From positions 1 through 43,031 of the forward strand of contig NZ_JHWV01000018.1 of assembly GCF_000622005.1 (NCBI RefSeq): 43,031 bases of DNA. Reading direction: 5' to 3'. This document shows positions 9,343 through 16,586 of the stretch, piece after piece. Numbering within the stretch: the stretch's first letter is position 1; each line of letters starts with the position of its first letter. The notes beneath the pieces are model-generated. The model worked only from the letters and a program-made list of their open reading frames with translations, had not been told where the DNA came from and ran no database searches. The position numbers were made by a program, and so were the translations under genes. This DNA is from Anaerovibrio sp. RM50. GTDB taxonomy: Bacteria; Bacillota; Negativicutes; Selenomonadales; Selenomonadaceae.

Positions 9343-10335
9343 TCAAATCTTAACATACCTCTGATTTTTACTATTTGGCTTGTCTGGAATGGTCATTTTC
9401 ACCAGCCCCAGTTCAATGGCTGGATTAATATAATTCTTGCGGAGGGTGTCCCTGGACTTTAACCCCAGCTGCTCCATTACAGAAGTAGCGGTATAAGGAA
9501 CATCATATTCCATTACCGTCAGCATACGCTTAACATACTCGCTGGTATTAGCACCATAATTACTTATCTGGTTAATCACCTCATCCATTATCCCATCAAT
9601 CATTTCCAGCATGAACTCAATAAAGAAATCAGAGTTGCCGTTAATGTGGCACTTGGCAATGGCATCATAATATTCCTGCTGGTATTTCTCAATCTGGCTT
9701 TCCAGTGGAACAGCTTCAAAGATTGTTCGCCATCTATACAGAATCACTGTATGCCAGAGCCTGGCCATTCGACCATTGCCATCGGCGAAGGGATGAATGA
9801 AAACAAATTCATAATGAAAAACAGCGGCCATTATTAAAGGATGGACCTTTCCCTCATAATCTTTCACCCAATTTAATAGCTGGTCCATCAGCCCCGGAAC
9901 CATATTGGGAGGCGGCGCAACAAAAATACATTTTTCACCGGAAAATACTCCCTCTTCCCCTTTGCGGAAATCACCTGACTCCTTCACCGTTAAATAAGTC
10001 ATAATTCCATGAATCCGCTTTAAATCATAAATGCTTCCGGGATTAATTTTGCCAATCTCATCATAGGCAGCAAAAGCATTTTTTACTTCCTGAATTTCCG
10101 TCTTGTCACCAATAACCATGTGTCCATTAATAACATCCCTGACTTCATCCAGAGACAAGGAATTGGCCTCAATTTTTAAGGATGAATGAATTGAGCGAAT
10201 TCTATTATTCCTGCGTAAATGCGGCTTTGCTTCCAAATCCTTATGACTGGTAATCCTGCCCACCTTTTCTGAAATGAAAGAAACCAGCTCCAGCATACGG
10301 TTTGAAATTGTATATGGTGGCATATACTCGCCCAT
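9343..10335 (-). CDS. Fic family protein (probable AMP-transferase)
   Basis: 330 residues from the ATG at 10335, which has AGGGG seven bases upstream; a start seven codons further out is possible but lacks this site. The Fic motif HPFADGNGRMAR at 181-192 is complete, including the catalytic His181 and the nucleotide-anchoring GNGR. An N-terminal S-x-x-x-E-A-N stretch (Ser52, Glu56, Asn58) resembles the inhibitory helix motif of class II Fic proteins, so the enzyme is probably self-inhibited. The last ~70 residues look like a winged-helix domain (SVMEQLGLKSRDTLRKNYI). Fic proteins usually transfer AMP to target hydroxyls; the target here is unknown. It is an accessory-type gene without a partner antitoxin in view. 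Confidence 0.9.
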   Translation of the reverse strand: MGEYMPPYTISNRMLELVSFISEKVGRITSHKDLEAKPHLRRNNRIRSIHSSLKIEANSLSLDEVRDVINGHMVIGDKTEIQEVKNAFAAYDEIGKINPGSIYDLKRIHGIMTYLTVKESGDFRKGEEGVFSGEKCIFVAPPPNMVPGLMDQLLNWVKDYEGKVHPLIMAAVFHYEFVFIHPFADGNGRMARLWHTVILYRWRTIFEAVPLESQIEKYQQEYYDAIAKCHINGNSDFFIEFMLEMIDGIMDEVINQISNYGANTSEYVKRMLTVMEYDVPYTATSVMEQLGLKSRDTLRKNYINPAIELGLVKMTIPDKPNSKNQRYVKI

Positions 10336-10405
10336 TACCTCACCCCTATCTTGCATGTTTTCTTACTTATTATCTTATATGTTATCTTACTAAAATGCAA
10401 TATGC

Positions 10406-10411
10406 TATAAT
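10406..10411 (+). promoter_or_regulatory. TATAAT -10 element upstream of the AGCS symporter
   Basis: A perfect TATAAT with only a weak -35 (TTATCT about 18 bases upstream). It lies ~70 bases before the ATG. Confidence 0.35.
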
Positions 10412-10479
10412 ATATTCTAGTTTCAAAAGTTTTTAACGGCGGTAAATCGTATTTATTGATAAATTGGGGAGTTTTAGGG

Positions 10480-12012
10480 ATGTATGAACTTATAGGCAGT
10501 ATTTGTGCGATATTTCAGGATTTGGCAGATCTAGTGTGGGGGTTTCCCACAAATTTGGAGTGGTATGCCAGTCTGCCGATTATAGGGGAGCTTCCGCTGG
10601 TAATTATCCTTTTGGTTGGAACAGGAATCTATTTCACTTTGAATCTGCGATTTGTTCAGATCAAGTATTTCAGATATGGTCTCAATGTCCTCATAAACAG
10701 CCAGAATAAGGACGAACGGGGCATCAGCCCACTGGCTTCATTTTTACTGTCCACCGCTATGAGAGTAGGGCCTGGAAATATTCTGGGGGTGACGGGTGCA
10801 GTTTCAACTGGCGGTCCCGGAGCATTGTTCTGGATGTGGGTATCAGCATTCTTTGGTATGGCCACTGCCTTTGTGGAATCAACTCTTTCCCAGATTTATA
10901 AAGATAAACAGGGGAATGAATATGTAGGCGGTCTGCCTTGCTATGGCAGAAAGCTCCTTGGTGGTGCAGCCATTATAGGTGGTGCACTGAGTTTTCTCTA
11001 TATTATTTACGCCCTGCTTTGCATTCCGGCCCAGGGGTTCAACACAATTTCTGCCATGGTGGCCGTAACTAATAATGTGACCGGCATGGAAACAGATTCA
11101 GATGGTGCCCTGGTCTGGGGATTTTTCCTGTTGCTTATGGGATTGACGGCTTTTGCTATATTTGGCGGCCTTAAGCGCATCAGCCGCATTACTGATGTTC
11201 TTGTGCCAATTATGGCAGTTGTATATGTAGTGGCAGTGCTTATAATGATAGTAATGAACCTTGAACGTCTGCCTTGGTTCTTCTACGTGGTGGTGACGGA
11301 GGCCTTTAATCCGGAGCCTGTTTTCGGCGGTGCCATGGGTATTGCGCTTTCACAGGGGATTAAACGCGGTCTTATGAGTAATGAGGCCGGTCAGGGCACT
11401 CTCTCCATGCCCGCCGCTGTTTCCAACGCAAAGCACCCTTGCGAGCAGGGCATTATACAGGCTATTGGTGTATTTCTGGACACCATGGTTATATGTACTT
11501 TGACAGGTTTTGTCCTCATAATGGGGCAGGCCTGGCTGGGAGATAGCTCTGCAGCGTGGTTTGAGCTTGGGCGCTTGGAGAAATTTTTGGTTTCCTGCGC
11601 ATATATGCTTGGTGATGGGGCTGTTTTCAGTTTGGCTACATTGATCATCACCATTTGCTTTGGGATATTCGCTTTCACCTGCCTTCTTGGTTTCCTGTCA
11701 TTCTCGGAAATATGCGCAAAACAAATTTCTGGCAATAAAACCTTCATTTCAGTAGTACGGTTGGTAAATTTGACGGTGCTGGCCTTCGGAATGGTTACCA
11801 ACATTGCCGGCTTTGATCTCAGTGCTCTGTGGTATCTCAGCGATTTTGCCAATATCGTAATGGTCTGCTGCAACTTGCCGCTCCTTTATCTTGGCTTCCA
11901 TAAGGTCCAAAAAACCTTCGATAATTTTGAATGCCATGAAAAGAAATTCGATTCTGAAGTAATCGGTATTTCATTGCCGGTTTGGGATGAAATCAATCAT
12001 CAGAGTGTGTAA
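10480..12012 (+). CDS. Sodium:alanine/glycine symporter, AGCS family
   Basis: 510 residues. The ATG at 10480 is chosen for the upstream GGGGAG; a TTG at 10456 also opens the frame but would encode that site. About ten hydrophobic membrane segments are evident. Family signatures include GPGNILGVTGAVSTGGPGAL, FWMWVSAFFGMATAFVE and the MSNEAGQGT loop. It should import alanine and/or glycine with Na+ (occasionally H+). Unlike the second family member at 40.8 kb, no riboswitch or leader structure is seen here. It is a single-gene unit closed by a strong terminator. Confidence 0.92.
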   Translation: MYELIGSICAIFQDLADLVWGFPTNLEWYASLPIIGELPLVIILLVGTGIYFTLNLRFVQIKYFRYGLNVLINSQNKDERGISPLASFLLSTAMRVGPGNILGVTGAVSTGGPGALFWMWVSAFFGMATAFVESTLSQIYKDKQGNEYVGGLPCYGRKLLGGAAIIGGALSFLYIIYALLCIPAQGFNTISAMVAVTNNVTGMETDSDGALVWGFFLLLMGLTAFAIFGGLKRISRITDVLVPIMAVVYVVAVLIMIVMNLERLPWFFYVVVTEAFNPEPVFGGAMGIALSQGIKRGLMSNEAGQGTLSMPAAVSNAKHPCEQGIIQAIGVFLDTMVICTLTGFVLIMGQAWLGDSSAAWFELGRLEKFLVSCAYMLGDGAVFSLATLIITICFGIFAFTCLLGFLSFSEICAKQISGNKTFISVVRLVNLTVLAFGMVTNIAGFDLSALWYLSDFANIVMVCCNLPLLYLGFHKVQKTFDNFECHEKKFDSEVIGISLPVWDEINHQSV

Positions 12013-12064
12013 GGCTGTTCAAATCATGTTCTGACAATACAATCTTGATAATCTAAGCATACTA

Positions 12065-12094
12065 AAACCCGTCAGTATTATTACTGACGGGTTT
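12065..12094 (+). terminator. Terminator after the AGCS symporter
   Basis: A 13-bp perfect stem, AAACCCGTCAGTA (12065-12077) with TACTGACGGGTTT (12082-12094), around a 4-base loop. Confidence 0.85.
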
Positions 12095-12111
12095 AATATT
12101 ACCTTTTTCAT

Positions 12112-12140
12112 TTGACACCGACTGATTAATCGGTTATTAT
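12112..12140 (+). promoter_or_regulatory. Promoter with embedded palindromic operator, tetR operon
   Basis: TTGACA (12112-12117), a 17-base spacer and TATTAT (12135-12140). The spacer is occupied by the inverted repeat ACCGA-8-TCGGT (12117-12134), exactly where a repressor would block polymerase, which suggests autorepression by the TetR protein. The predicted transcription start (~12147-12148) coincides with the ATG. Confidence 0.7.
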
Positions 12141-12147
12141 TTAAAAC

Positions 12148-12729
12148 ATGAGAAAACGTGATGATCAGAAGAAGAATTTAATATTGCAAACCACTGCTGC
12201 CCTTATGGCGAAGCAGGGAATAAATGGCGTGTCCATGGCCATGATTGCCAAGGCCTCTGGGGTACCCCAGGCCACTATTTACGTTTATTTCAGCAGCAAG
12301 GAGGAGCTGCTGAAGGAGCTGTATAAGTACGTTATACAGCAAAACTGCGATTATATCCTGAAGGATTTGGACCTTGAGGGTGATATAAAGGAGTGCTTCA
12401 GAAAGTATTATTGGCGCATGGTGGACTATTTCCGGCATTATCCTACGGAATTTCAGGTTTATGAGCAGTTCATGTCCTCCATGATGGGCAAATCCCTGAT
12501 GCTGGATAATGTTACCGACCTGTTTCAGCCCATGTATGCCTTTGTGGAACGTGGTCAGCGGGAAGGTGTCATAAAGCAGGAACTCCACCCCATTGTGGTG
12601 CTGAGCTATTTTTCCCTCCTTGCCTCCAATATCGAAAAGGGCAAGCTGTTTTGGGGCAACAGGGCTGATGATCTTGTTTACCAAATTATCTTTGATACCA
12701 GCTGGGATGCTGTTACTATACATAAATAA
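12148..12729 (+). CDS. TetR/AcrR family transcriptional repressor
   Basis: 193 residues. The N-terminal helix-turn-helix (~8-55) reads AKQGINGVSMAMIAKASGVP then ATIYVYFSSKEELL, a classic TetR motif. The C-terminal ligand-binding half is not specific enough to name an inducer. The ATG lies only 7 bases after the -10, leaving no room for a ribosome site, and no internal start would preserve the HTH, so the message appears leaderless. The acyltransferase follows after 30 bases and is probably co-transcribed and repressed with it. Confidence 0.88.
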   Translation: MRKRDDQKKNLILQTTAALMAKQGINGVSMAMIAKASGVPQATIYVYFSSKEELLKELYKYVIQQNCDYILKDLDLEGDIKECFRKYYWRMVDYFRHYPTEFQVYEQFMSSMMGKSLMLDNVTDLFQPMYAFVERGQREGVIKQELHPIVVLSYFSLLASNIEKGKLFWGNRADDLVYQIIFDTSWDAVTIHK

Positions 12730-12759
12730 TTCTTTGAAGGGTGTTGTTATTTTAAGATT

Positions 12760-13911
12760 ATGGGTAAGCGTTTATTTTTCATGGACAATCTGAAAATGTT
12801 CATTATTAATTTGATGATTGTTTTTCATTTGGGACTTTGCTATATGGCCTATGCCCCGGAATGGTGGTATGTAGTTGATACGGAGCACTGCTCATTGTTC
12901 CTTACTGGCTTTGTGGTATGGGTAGATGTTTTTATCATGCCAATAATGTATTTTATCAGCGGCTATTTTGGTATTATGACCTTAAAAAAGCACGGTGACG
13001 GTAAATGGTGGTCCGGCCGCTTTAAGAGAATAATTGTGCCATGGATTGGCGGTACCTTATTATTTGCGGCTCCTGTCTCCTACCTTACATTTTTCAGCCG
13101 TAATGCCCCTGTAAGCTTTTCTGAGTTTTGCAGCAACTGGTTTTTCTTTGACCCGGTAAATGGCGGCTCCGGCCTCTTCTTTTCCCATATCCAATACTGG
13201 TTTTTGGGTATTCTGACGGTGTTTTACCTTATTTTATTCATATTAACCAAACTGGATAAGAGCTTGCTTGAACAGTGTGCCCCTTCCAAGCCTGGCAAGG
13301 TAATGGCCTGGAGCTTATTTATTTTTGTTTTCTGCAATGTTGTGGCCATGGATATTATCACCGGCTTTGATGATTTGTGGATACACCTCAACTATTTTCT
13401 GGTTCTGCAGCCATGCCGCATTCTTCCTTATGTATGGGCCTTTTTCCTTGGAGCCTACGCCTGGAGACATCAGTGGTTCACTGAGGAGGGCTACAAGCCT
13501 TCATTAGCTAAATGGGTGCCTTTGCTGGTTGTGATGACCGTTGCATATCCTATGTGGGTTCTCATGGGCAGATTTTTTGTTGCCAATGCCCTTCAGTTCG
13601 TTTTTATAAGAGGAATTTTGCAGGCGGCAATGTTTACCTCTTCCTTTTATGGTTTGCTGGCAATTTTCTGCCGTTTCTTCAACAAGACCAACAAGTTCTG
13701 GAGTGAAATGGCGGCAAATTCCTACACCATGTATTATTGCCACATGCAGATTGTATTCCCGGTGGCATATTTCCTGTTGCCGCTGGATATTTTCTGGCTG
13801 CCTAAATGGATACTCAGCTCCATAATCGGTCTCATAATCTGTTACGTGGTCAGCAGGCTGCTGCTGTTCCTGCCATGCTTTGCCAGCAGCAAAAAGGCCA
13901 AGGTGGCCTAA
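12760..13911 (+). CDS. Membrane acyltransferase, acyltransferase-3 family
   Basis: 383 residues with about ten membrane segments. The start (MGKRLFFMDNLKMFIINLMI, then VFHLG) and an RFKRIIVPWIGGTLLF block are typical of acyltransferase-3 proteins, which O-acylate extracytoplasmic sugars, peptidoglycan or lipids; His22 in the first segment is the expected catalytic-type histidine. The nearest ribosome site (AAGGGTG at 12737) is about 16 bases from the ATG, further than usual, so expression may depend on coupling to the upstream gene. The TetR neighbour points to an inducible surface modification, for example in response to an antimicrobial; this is inference. Confidence 0.82.
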   Translation: MGKRLFFMDNLKMFIINLMIVFHLGLCYMAYAPEWWYVVDTEHCSLFLTGFVVWVDVFIMPIMYFISGYFGIMTLKKHGDGKWWSGRFKRIIVPWIGGTLLFAAPVSYLTFFSRNAPVSFSEFCSNWFFFDPVNGGSGLFFSHIQYWFLGILTVFYLILFILTKLDKSLLEQCAPSKPGKVMAWSLFIFVFCNVVAMDIITGFDDLWIHLNYFLVLQPCRILPYVWAFFLGAYAWRHQWFTEEGYKPSLAKWVPLLVVMTVAYPMWVLMGRFFVANALQFVFIRGILQAAMFTSSFYGLLAIFCRFFNKTNKFWSEMAANSYTMYYCHMQIVFPVAYFLLPLDIFWLPKWILSSIIGLIICYVVSRLLLFLPCFASSKKAKVA

Positions 13912-13936
13912 ATTTATTTAAAAATAACATCTACGG

Positions 13937-13976
13937 GGAGTTTTTTCTTATTTAAAAAGGTAAAACTCCTCTTTTT
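13937..13976 (+). terminator. Terminator after the acyltransferase
   Basis: GGAGTTTT (13937-13944) pairs with AAAACTCC (13962-13969), followed by TCTTTTT. Confidence 0.75.
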
Positions 13977-14041
13977 GTAGAATAAGAACGTTAAATTGTT
14001 ATTGAGTTAAAATATTGCTGAATTTAAAATATCGCTGAAAA

Positions 14042-14070
14042 TAAAAAAAGCACCTGACAAAAGTCAGCTG
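14042..14070 (-). terminator. Terminator of the 41-residue peptide gene
   Basis: On the minus strand GCAGCTGAC pairs with GTCAGGTGC (one mismatch) around TTTT and is followed by seven T residues. Confidence 0.8.
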
Positions 14071-14102
14071 CAACTTCTATTTAGTGAAGAATATCTCTAT
14101 AA

Positions 14103-14228
14103 TTAGAGAATAGACTTCACAAGGGCACGCATTTCGCTCATAGCCAGCTCTGGTGCAAAGATGCAAGGAATAGCTGCTGCTACGGTGAATAACCCTACCA
14201 TTGAAAATAACATATCGATGTTAGTCAA
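14103..14228 (-). CDS. 41-residue hydrophobic small protein
   Basis: A short frame from TTG at 14228 to TAA at 14103 encodes MTNIDMLFSMVGLFTVAAAI followed by PCIFAPELAMSEMRALVKSIL. The signals around it are complete: AAAGGAG (14237-14243) eight bases before the TTG, TTGACA-17-TAAACT upstream (14277-14305) and a T-tailed hairpin downstream (14042-14070). The peptide has one hydrophobic stretch (~6-25) and an amphipathic charged C-terminus (E27, E32, R34, K38), so a single-pass membrane or membrane-associated peptide is likely. No family was recognised. Its position, alone and opposite to both neighbours, argues for an independent gene and not a leader peptide. Confidence 0.65.
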   Translation of the reverse strand: MTNIDMLFSMVGLFTVAAAIPCIFAPELAMSEMRALVKSIL

Positions 14229-14276
14229 TGTTCCCACTCCTTTCGTGGCGATATTTAGTTTTCAACAACTTGTAAT

Positions 14277-14305
14277 AGTTTATAACAGTTAGTGATTAGT
14301 GTCAA
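14277..14305 (-). promoter_or_regulatory. Promoter of the 41-residue peptide gene
   Basis: On the minus strand a perfect TTGACA (14300-14305) and TAAACT (14277-14282) are separated by 17 bases, about 50 bases upstream of the TTG start. Confidence 0.75.
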
Positions 14306-14341
14306 GTATTATTTTCATTTTTTTATAACGCCATTGTTCAA

Positions 14342-14367
14342 TTTTTTCTTCTTCTAAGAAGAAAAAA
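14342..14367. repeat. Perfect 12-bp T/A-rich palindrome
   Basis: TTTTTTCTTCTT and AAGAAGAAAAAA flank a 2-base centre. It sits between the divergent peptide gene and mgtC-like gene and could act as a bidirectional terminator or a regulatory site. Confidence 0.5.
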
Positions 14368-14384
14368 CTTCCAATTAGCGTTTC

Positions 14385-14468
14385 AACGAGCTGGGAGATA
14401 TGCTCGCCAGCTGTTAAAGTTTGCTTTCCCCCACCTAAAGAGGTAGGGGGACATCTTTAAGCTCGTTA
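14385..14468 (+). promoter_or_regulatory. Structured element upstream of the MgtC-family gene
   Basis: Three alternative pairings can be drawn. AACGAGCTGG pairs with CCAGCTGTT as a 5' hairpin. AACGAGCT also pairs with AGCTCGTT at the 3' end. TTAAAG pairs with CTTTAA. A C5/G5 hairpin (CCCCCACCT...AGGTAGGGGG) lies inside. A perfect TATAAT at 14467-14472 overlaps its right edge, so it could instead be DNA upstream of the promoter. It does not match the M-box. It may be an RNA switch or a remnant of a transposon end. Confidence 0.35.
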
Positions 14469-14493
14469 TAATTATTTTTATGGCGGTGATTGT

Positions 14494-15183
14494 ATGGAAA
14501 TGAGTTTTATATCACCAGATGATTTGGTGCTTCTGGGAAGATTGGCTTTATCCTGCATATTGGGCGGCCTCATAGGCTATGAGCGCGAATCAAAAAGCAA
14601 ATCAGCAGGTCTCAGGACCAATATGCTTGTATGTCTTGGCTCCTGCCTTATAATGATACTTTCCACTGAAATATATTCCACAGTTGAAGGAAAGACAAAT
14701 GCCGATCCTGCAAGGCTTGCAGCCCAGGTAGTCAGCGGCATAGGTTTCCTTGGTGCTGGTGCCATAATGAAGGAGGGTCTCAACGTCACGGGACTTACCA
14801 CGGCAGCCTGTCTATGGGTTGTAGCGGGTGTAGGCCTATCCGTAGGCGCAGGATATTATCTGAGTGCTTTCTTCACTGCTTTGCTCGTATTCCTTGTACT
14901 TGAGGTATTTGCCAAGCTTGATTCCTTCCATAAAATCGACAAGAAGCTCACTGCCAAGGTAATCATAAAAAACAATTCAGCCACCGTCCAGGAGGTATAT
15001 GATACCCTGAAGCGTCATTATATAAAGATATGTCAGGTAAAAATGAAGAATACGGAATATGCCCAGGACGATTCCCATATTTTGGTGGAAATGGAGCTTA
15101 TTAATACCAAGAATATCCGTGAAGTGGAAGTAATGCACGCCCTATATGCCCTTAATGGGGTTGAAACCGTAGAGCTGACATAA
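14494..15183 (+). CDS. MgtC/SapB family membrane protein
   Basis: 229 residues. The N-terminal ~140 residues contain four or five membrane segments and the MgtC signatures GGLIGYERESKSKSAGLRTN and VVSGIGFLGAGAIMKEG, then LTTAACLWVVAGVGLSVG. The C-terminal ~80 residues form a soluble ACT-like domain. MgtC proteins are linked to growth at low Mg2+ and to modulation of ATP synthase in pathogens; the role in non-pathogens is less clear. The start has GGTGAT upstream. The gene is monocistronic. Confidence 0.88.
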   Translation: MEMSFISPDDLVLLGRLALSCILGGLIGYERESKSKSAGLRTNMLVCLGSCLIMILSTEIYSTVEGKTNADPARLAAQVVSGIGFLGAGAIMKEGLNVTGLTTAACLWVVAGVGLSVGAGYYLSAFFTALLVFLVLEVFAKLDSFHKIDKKLTAKVIIKNNSATVQEVYDTLKRHYIKICQVKMKNTEYAQDDSHILVEMELINTKNIREVEVMHALYALNGVETVELT

Positions 15184-15221
15184 ACCACAGAGCTGGGAAA
15201 ATATGTAATAAGAAGCAAAGA

Positions 15222-15248
15222 GGAGGCCGCCCTGGCCTCCTTCTTTTA
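15222..15248 (+). terminator. Terminator after the MgtC-family gene
   Basis: GGAGGCC (15222-15228) pairs with GGCCTCC (15234-15240), followed by TTCTTTT. Confidence 0.85.
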
Positions 15249-15332
15249 TTGCAATTTTTTATTTATTTGAATTCCTATATTATTTAAATACCTGCATTCC
15301 TGTTATTTTTAATTCATTTCATTCCTAAATTA

Positions 15333-16313
15333 TTAAATATAGGACATGGCATATTGCACTTCCTCGTTGGAAAAGCCTTCAATGGAAAGGCGCTGGCTGA
15401 TCTTGTTTTCTGTCCAGCCCATGTCCAGATACTGTCTTGCCTTCCCAAGGGCCTGATTATTCCAGTCGGCGGACACATTAGTCATAGCATAGAAGGCCTC
15501 TTCCCTGGTAAAGCCCTCGTTTGGTGACAGCAACTGAATATAAATGCCCTTTTTGGAATAGTAGTCCTGATTCAGATAATCATAGGCCCTCCCAAGGGCG
15601 TTGTCACTCCAGTCTATACCAACATGCTCTGATACATAGGTGGCATTTTCTCTGGAATATCCATTTGACAGAAGGTATCTGAACAAGCCTTTTTTAGAAA
15701 GATGATTTTGCGACGCGTAGGCCTCCCCCTGCTGAACTGCCCCCTGATATTGTTTAGGTATATCGCCTCTTGGGGGCTGGACGCCACTTGGTTTAGGAGA
15801 GGTAATTGGCTGTGGAGTAAAGGTTGGCTGTGAATTTGGCATAGGCCGGGAATTGGTTCCACCCGCATTTGTGTTATTTACTGCAGACGGATTATTGTTT
15901 TTAAGCCTTGAAATGGCAAGCTGGTTTAATTCCGAAAGCACCAGATCAGGATCTGCATTGGCAGTTACGTGGGCAAATACGTGAATATCCCCGTCTGCGT
16001 CAATACTGCGCTTTATCACCTTGTTCTGAACCTTCAAAAAGCTGCTGCTGAATGTGATGATTTCATCACGGGTCACCACAGCATTTTCAACTTTGGTGTG
16101 GCTGGCTACAATGACCCCCAGCTGCTCCGAAATATTCCGCAGTGCCTCCTTTACAGCGTTATCCTCCCCCTGCTGTGGGGTCTCATTATCGCTGAGGGTG
16201 TACTCACCCACGGCAACATAACTCTCCATTTTGGCTTCAGCCATCTGTGGCATAACAGAAAGGAGAGAAGCAGAAAGCAATATATGGCATAAAATCTTTT
16301 TGCACTTTAACAT
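15333..16313 (-). CDS. Secreted protein with three C-terminal Ltp repeats
   Basis: 326 residues from the ATG at 16313, which has TAGGAG seven bases upstream; a longer frame to 16361 would encode that site. Residues 1-27 are a signal peptide ending AEA, without a lipobox. Residues ~30-135 resemble the N-terminal domain of LPP20/FlgT-like envelope proteins (EALRNISEQLGVIVASHTKV). A Pro/Ser/Asn-rich linker (~140-188) leads to three ~45-residue repeats (190-235, 239-284, 288-326) of the host-cell-surface-exposed lipoprotein (Ltp) type, each with an aromatic/Leu helix, a G-[YF]-[ST] turn and a WxxxALxxA core. Ltp repeats are known from phage superinfection-exclusion lipoproteins and from many bacterial surface proteins. 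Function here is unknown; cell-surface localisation is likely. Confidence 0.75.
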   Translation of the reverse strand: MLKCKKILCHILLSASLLSVMPQMAEAKMESYVAVGEYTLSDNETPQQGEDNAVKEALRNISEQLGVIVASHTKVENAVVTRDEIITFSSSFLKVQNKVIKRSIDADGDIHVFAHVTANADPDLVLSELNQLAISRLKNNNPSAVNNTNAGGTNSRPMPNSQPTFTPQPITSPKPSGVQPPRGDIPKQYQGAVQQGEAYASQNHLSKKGLFRYLLSNGYSRENATYVSEHVGIDWSDNALGRAYDYLNQDYYSKKGIYIQLLSPNEGFTREEAFYAMTNVSADWNNQALGKARQYLDMGWTENKISQRLSIEGFSNEEVQYAMSYI

Positions 16314-16473
16314 TTTTAGGCTCCTATACACGTAATATGGAATACGTTTGCGGCTGTACACTTTAATATAAGCACATGCTGAATAAGTCTCATTTTATGA
16401 CAATATTGTATTAGCAGTTAACAATATATTGCAAGTTAGAATTGGATGAGAATGCATGAGAATCATATTTAAA

Positions 16474-16502
16474 TTGTAATTATCCTCAAAAAATGTTAAA
16501 AT
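16474..16502 (+). promoter_or_regulatory. Promoter of the LarA-family gene
   Basis: TTGTAA (16474-16479) and TAAAAT (16497-16502) are 17 bases apart. The resulting leader of about 75 bases has no obvious structure. Confidence 0.5.
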
Positions 16503-16586
16503 TTATCAGACGAAAAGAAGGTTTTTGAGATTATTTGTCGAACAAATTTATATATGGATATATGTACGAAAGGATGAAATGAAATT

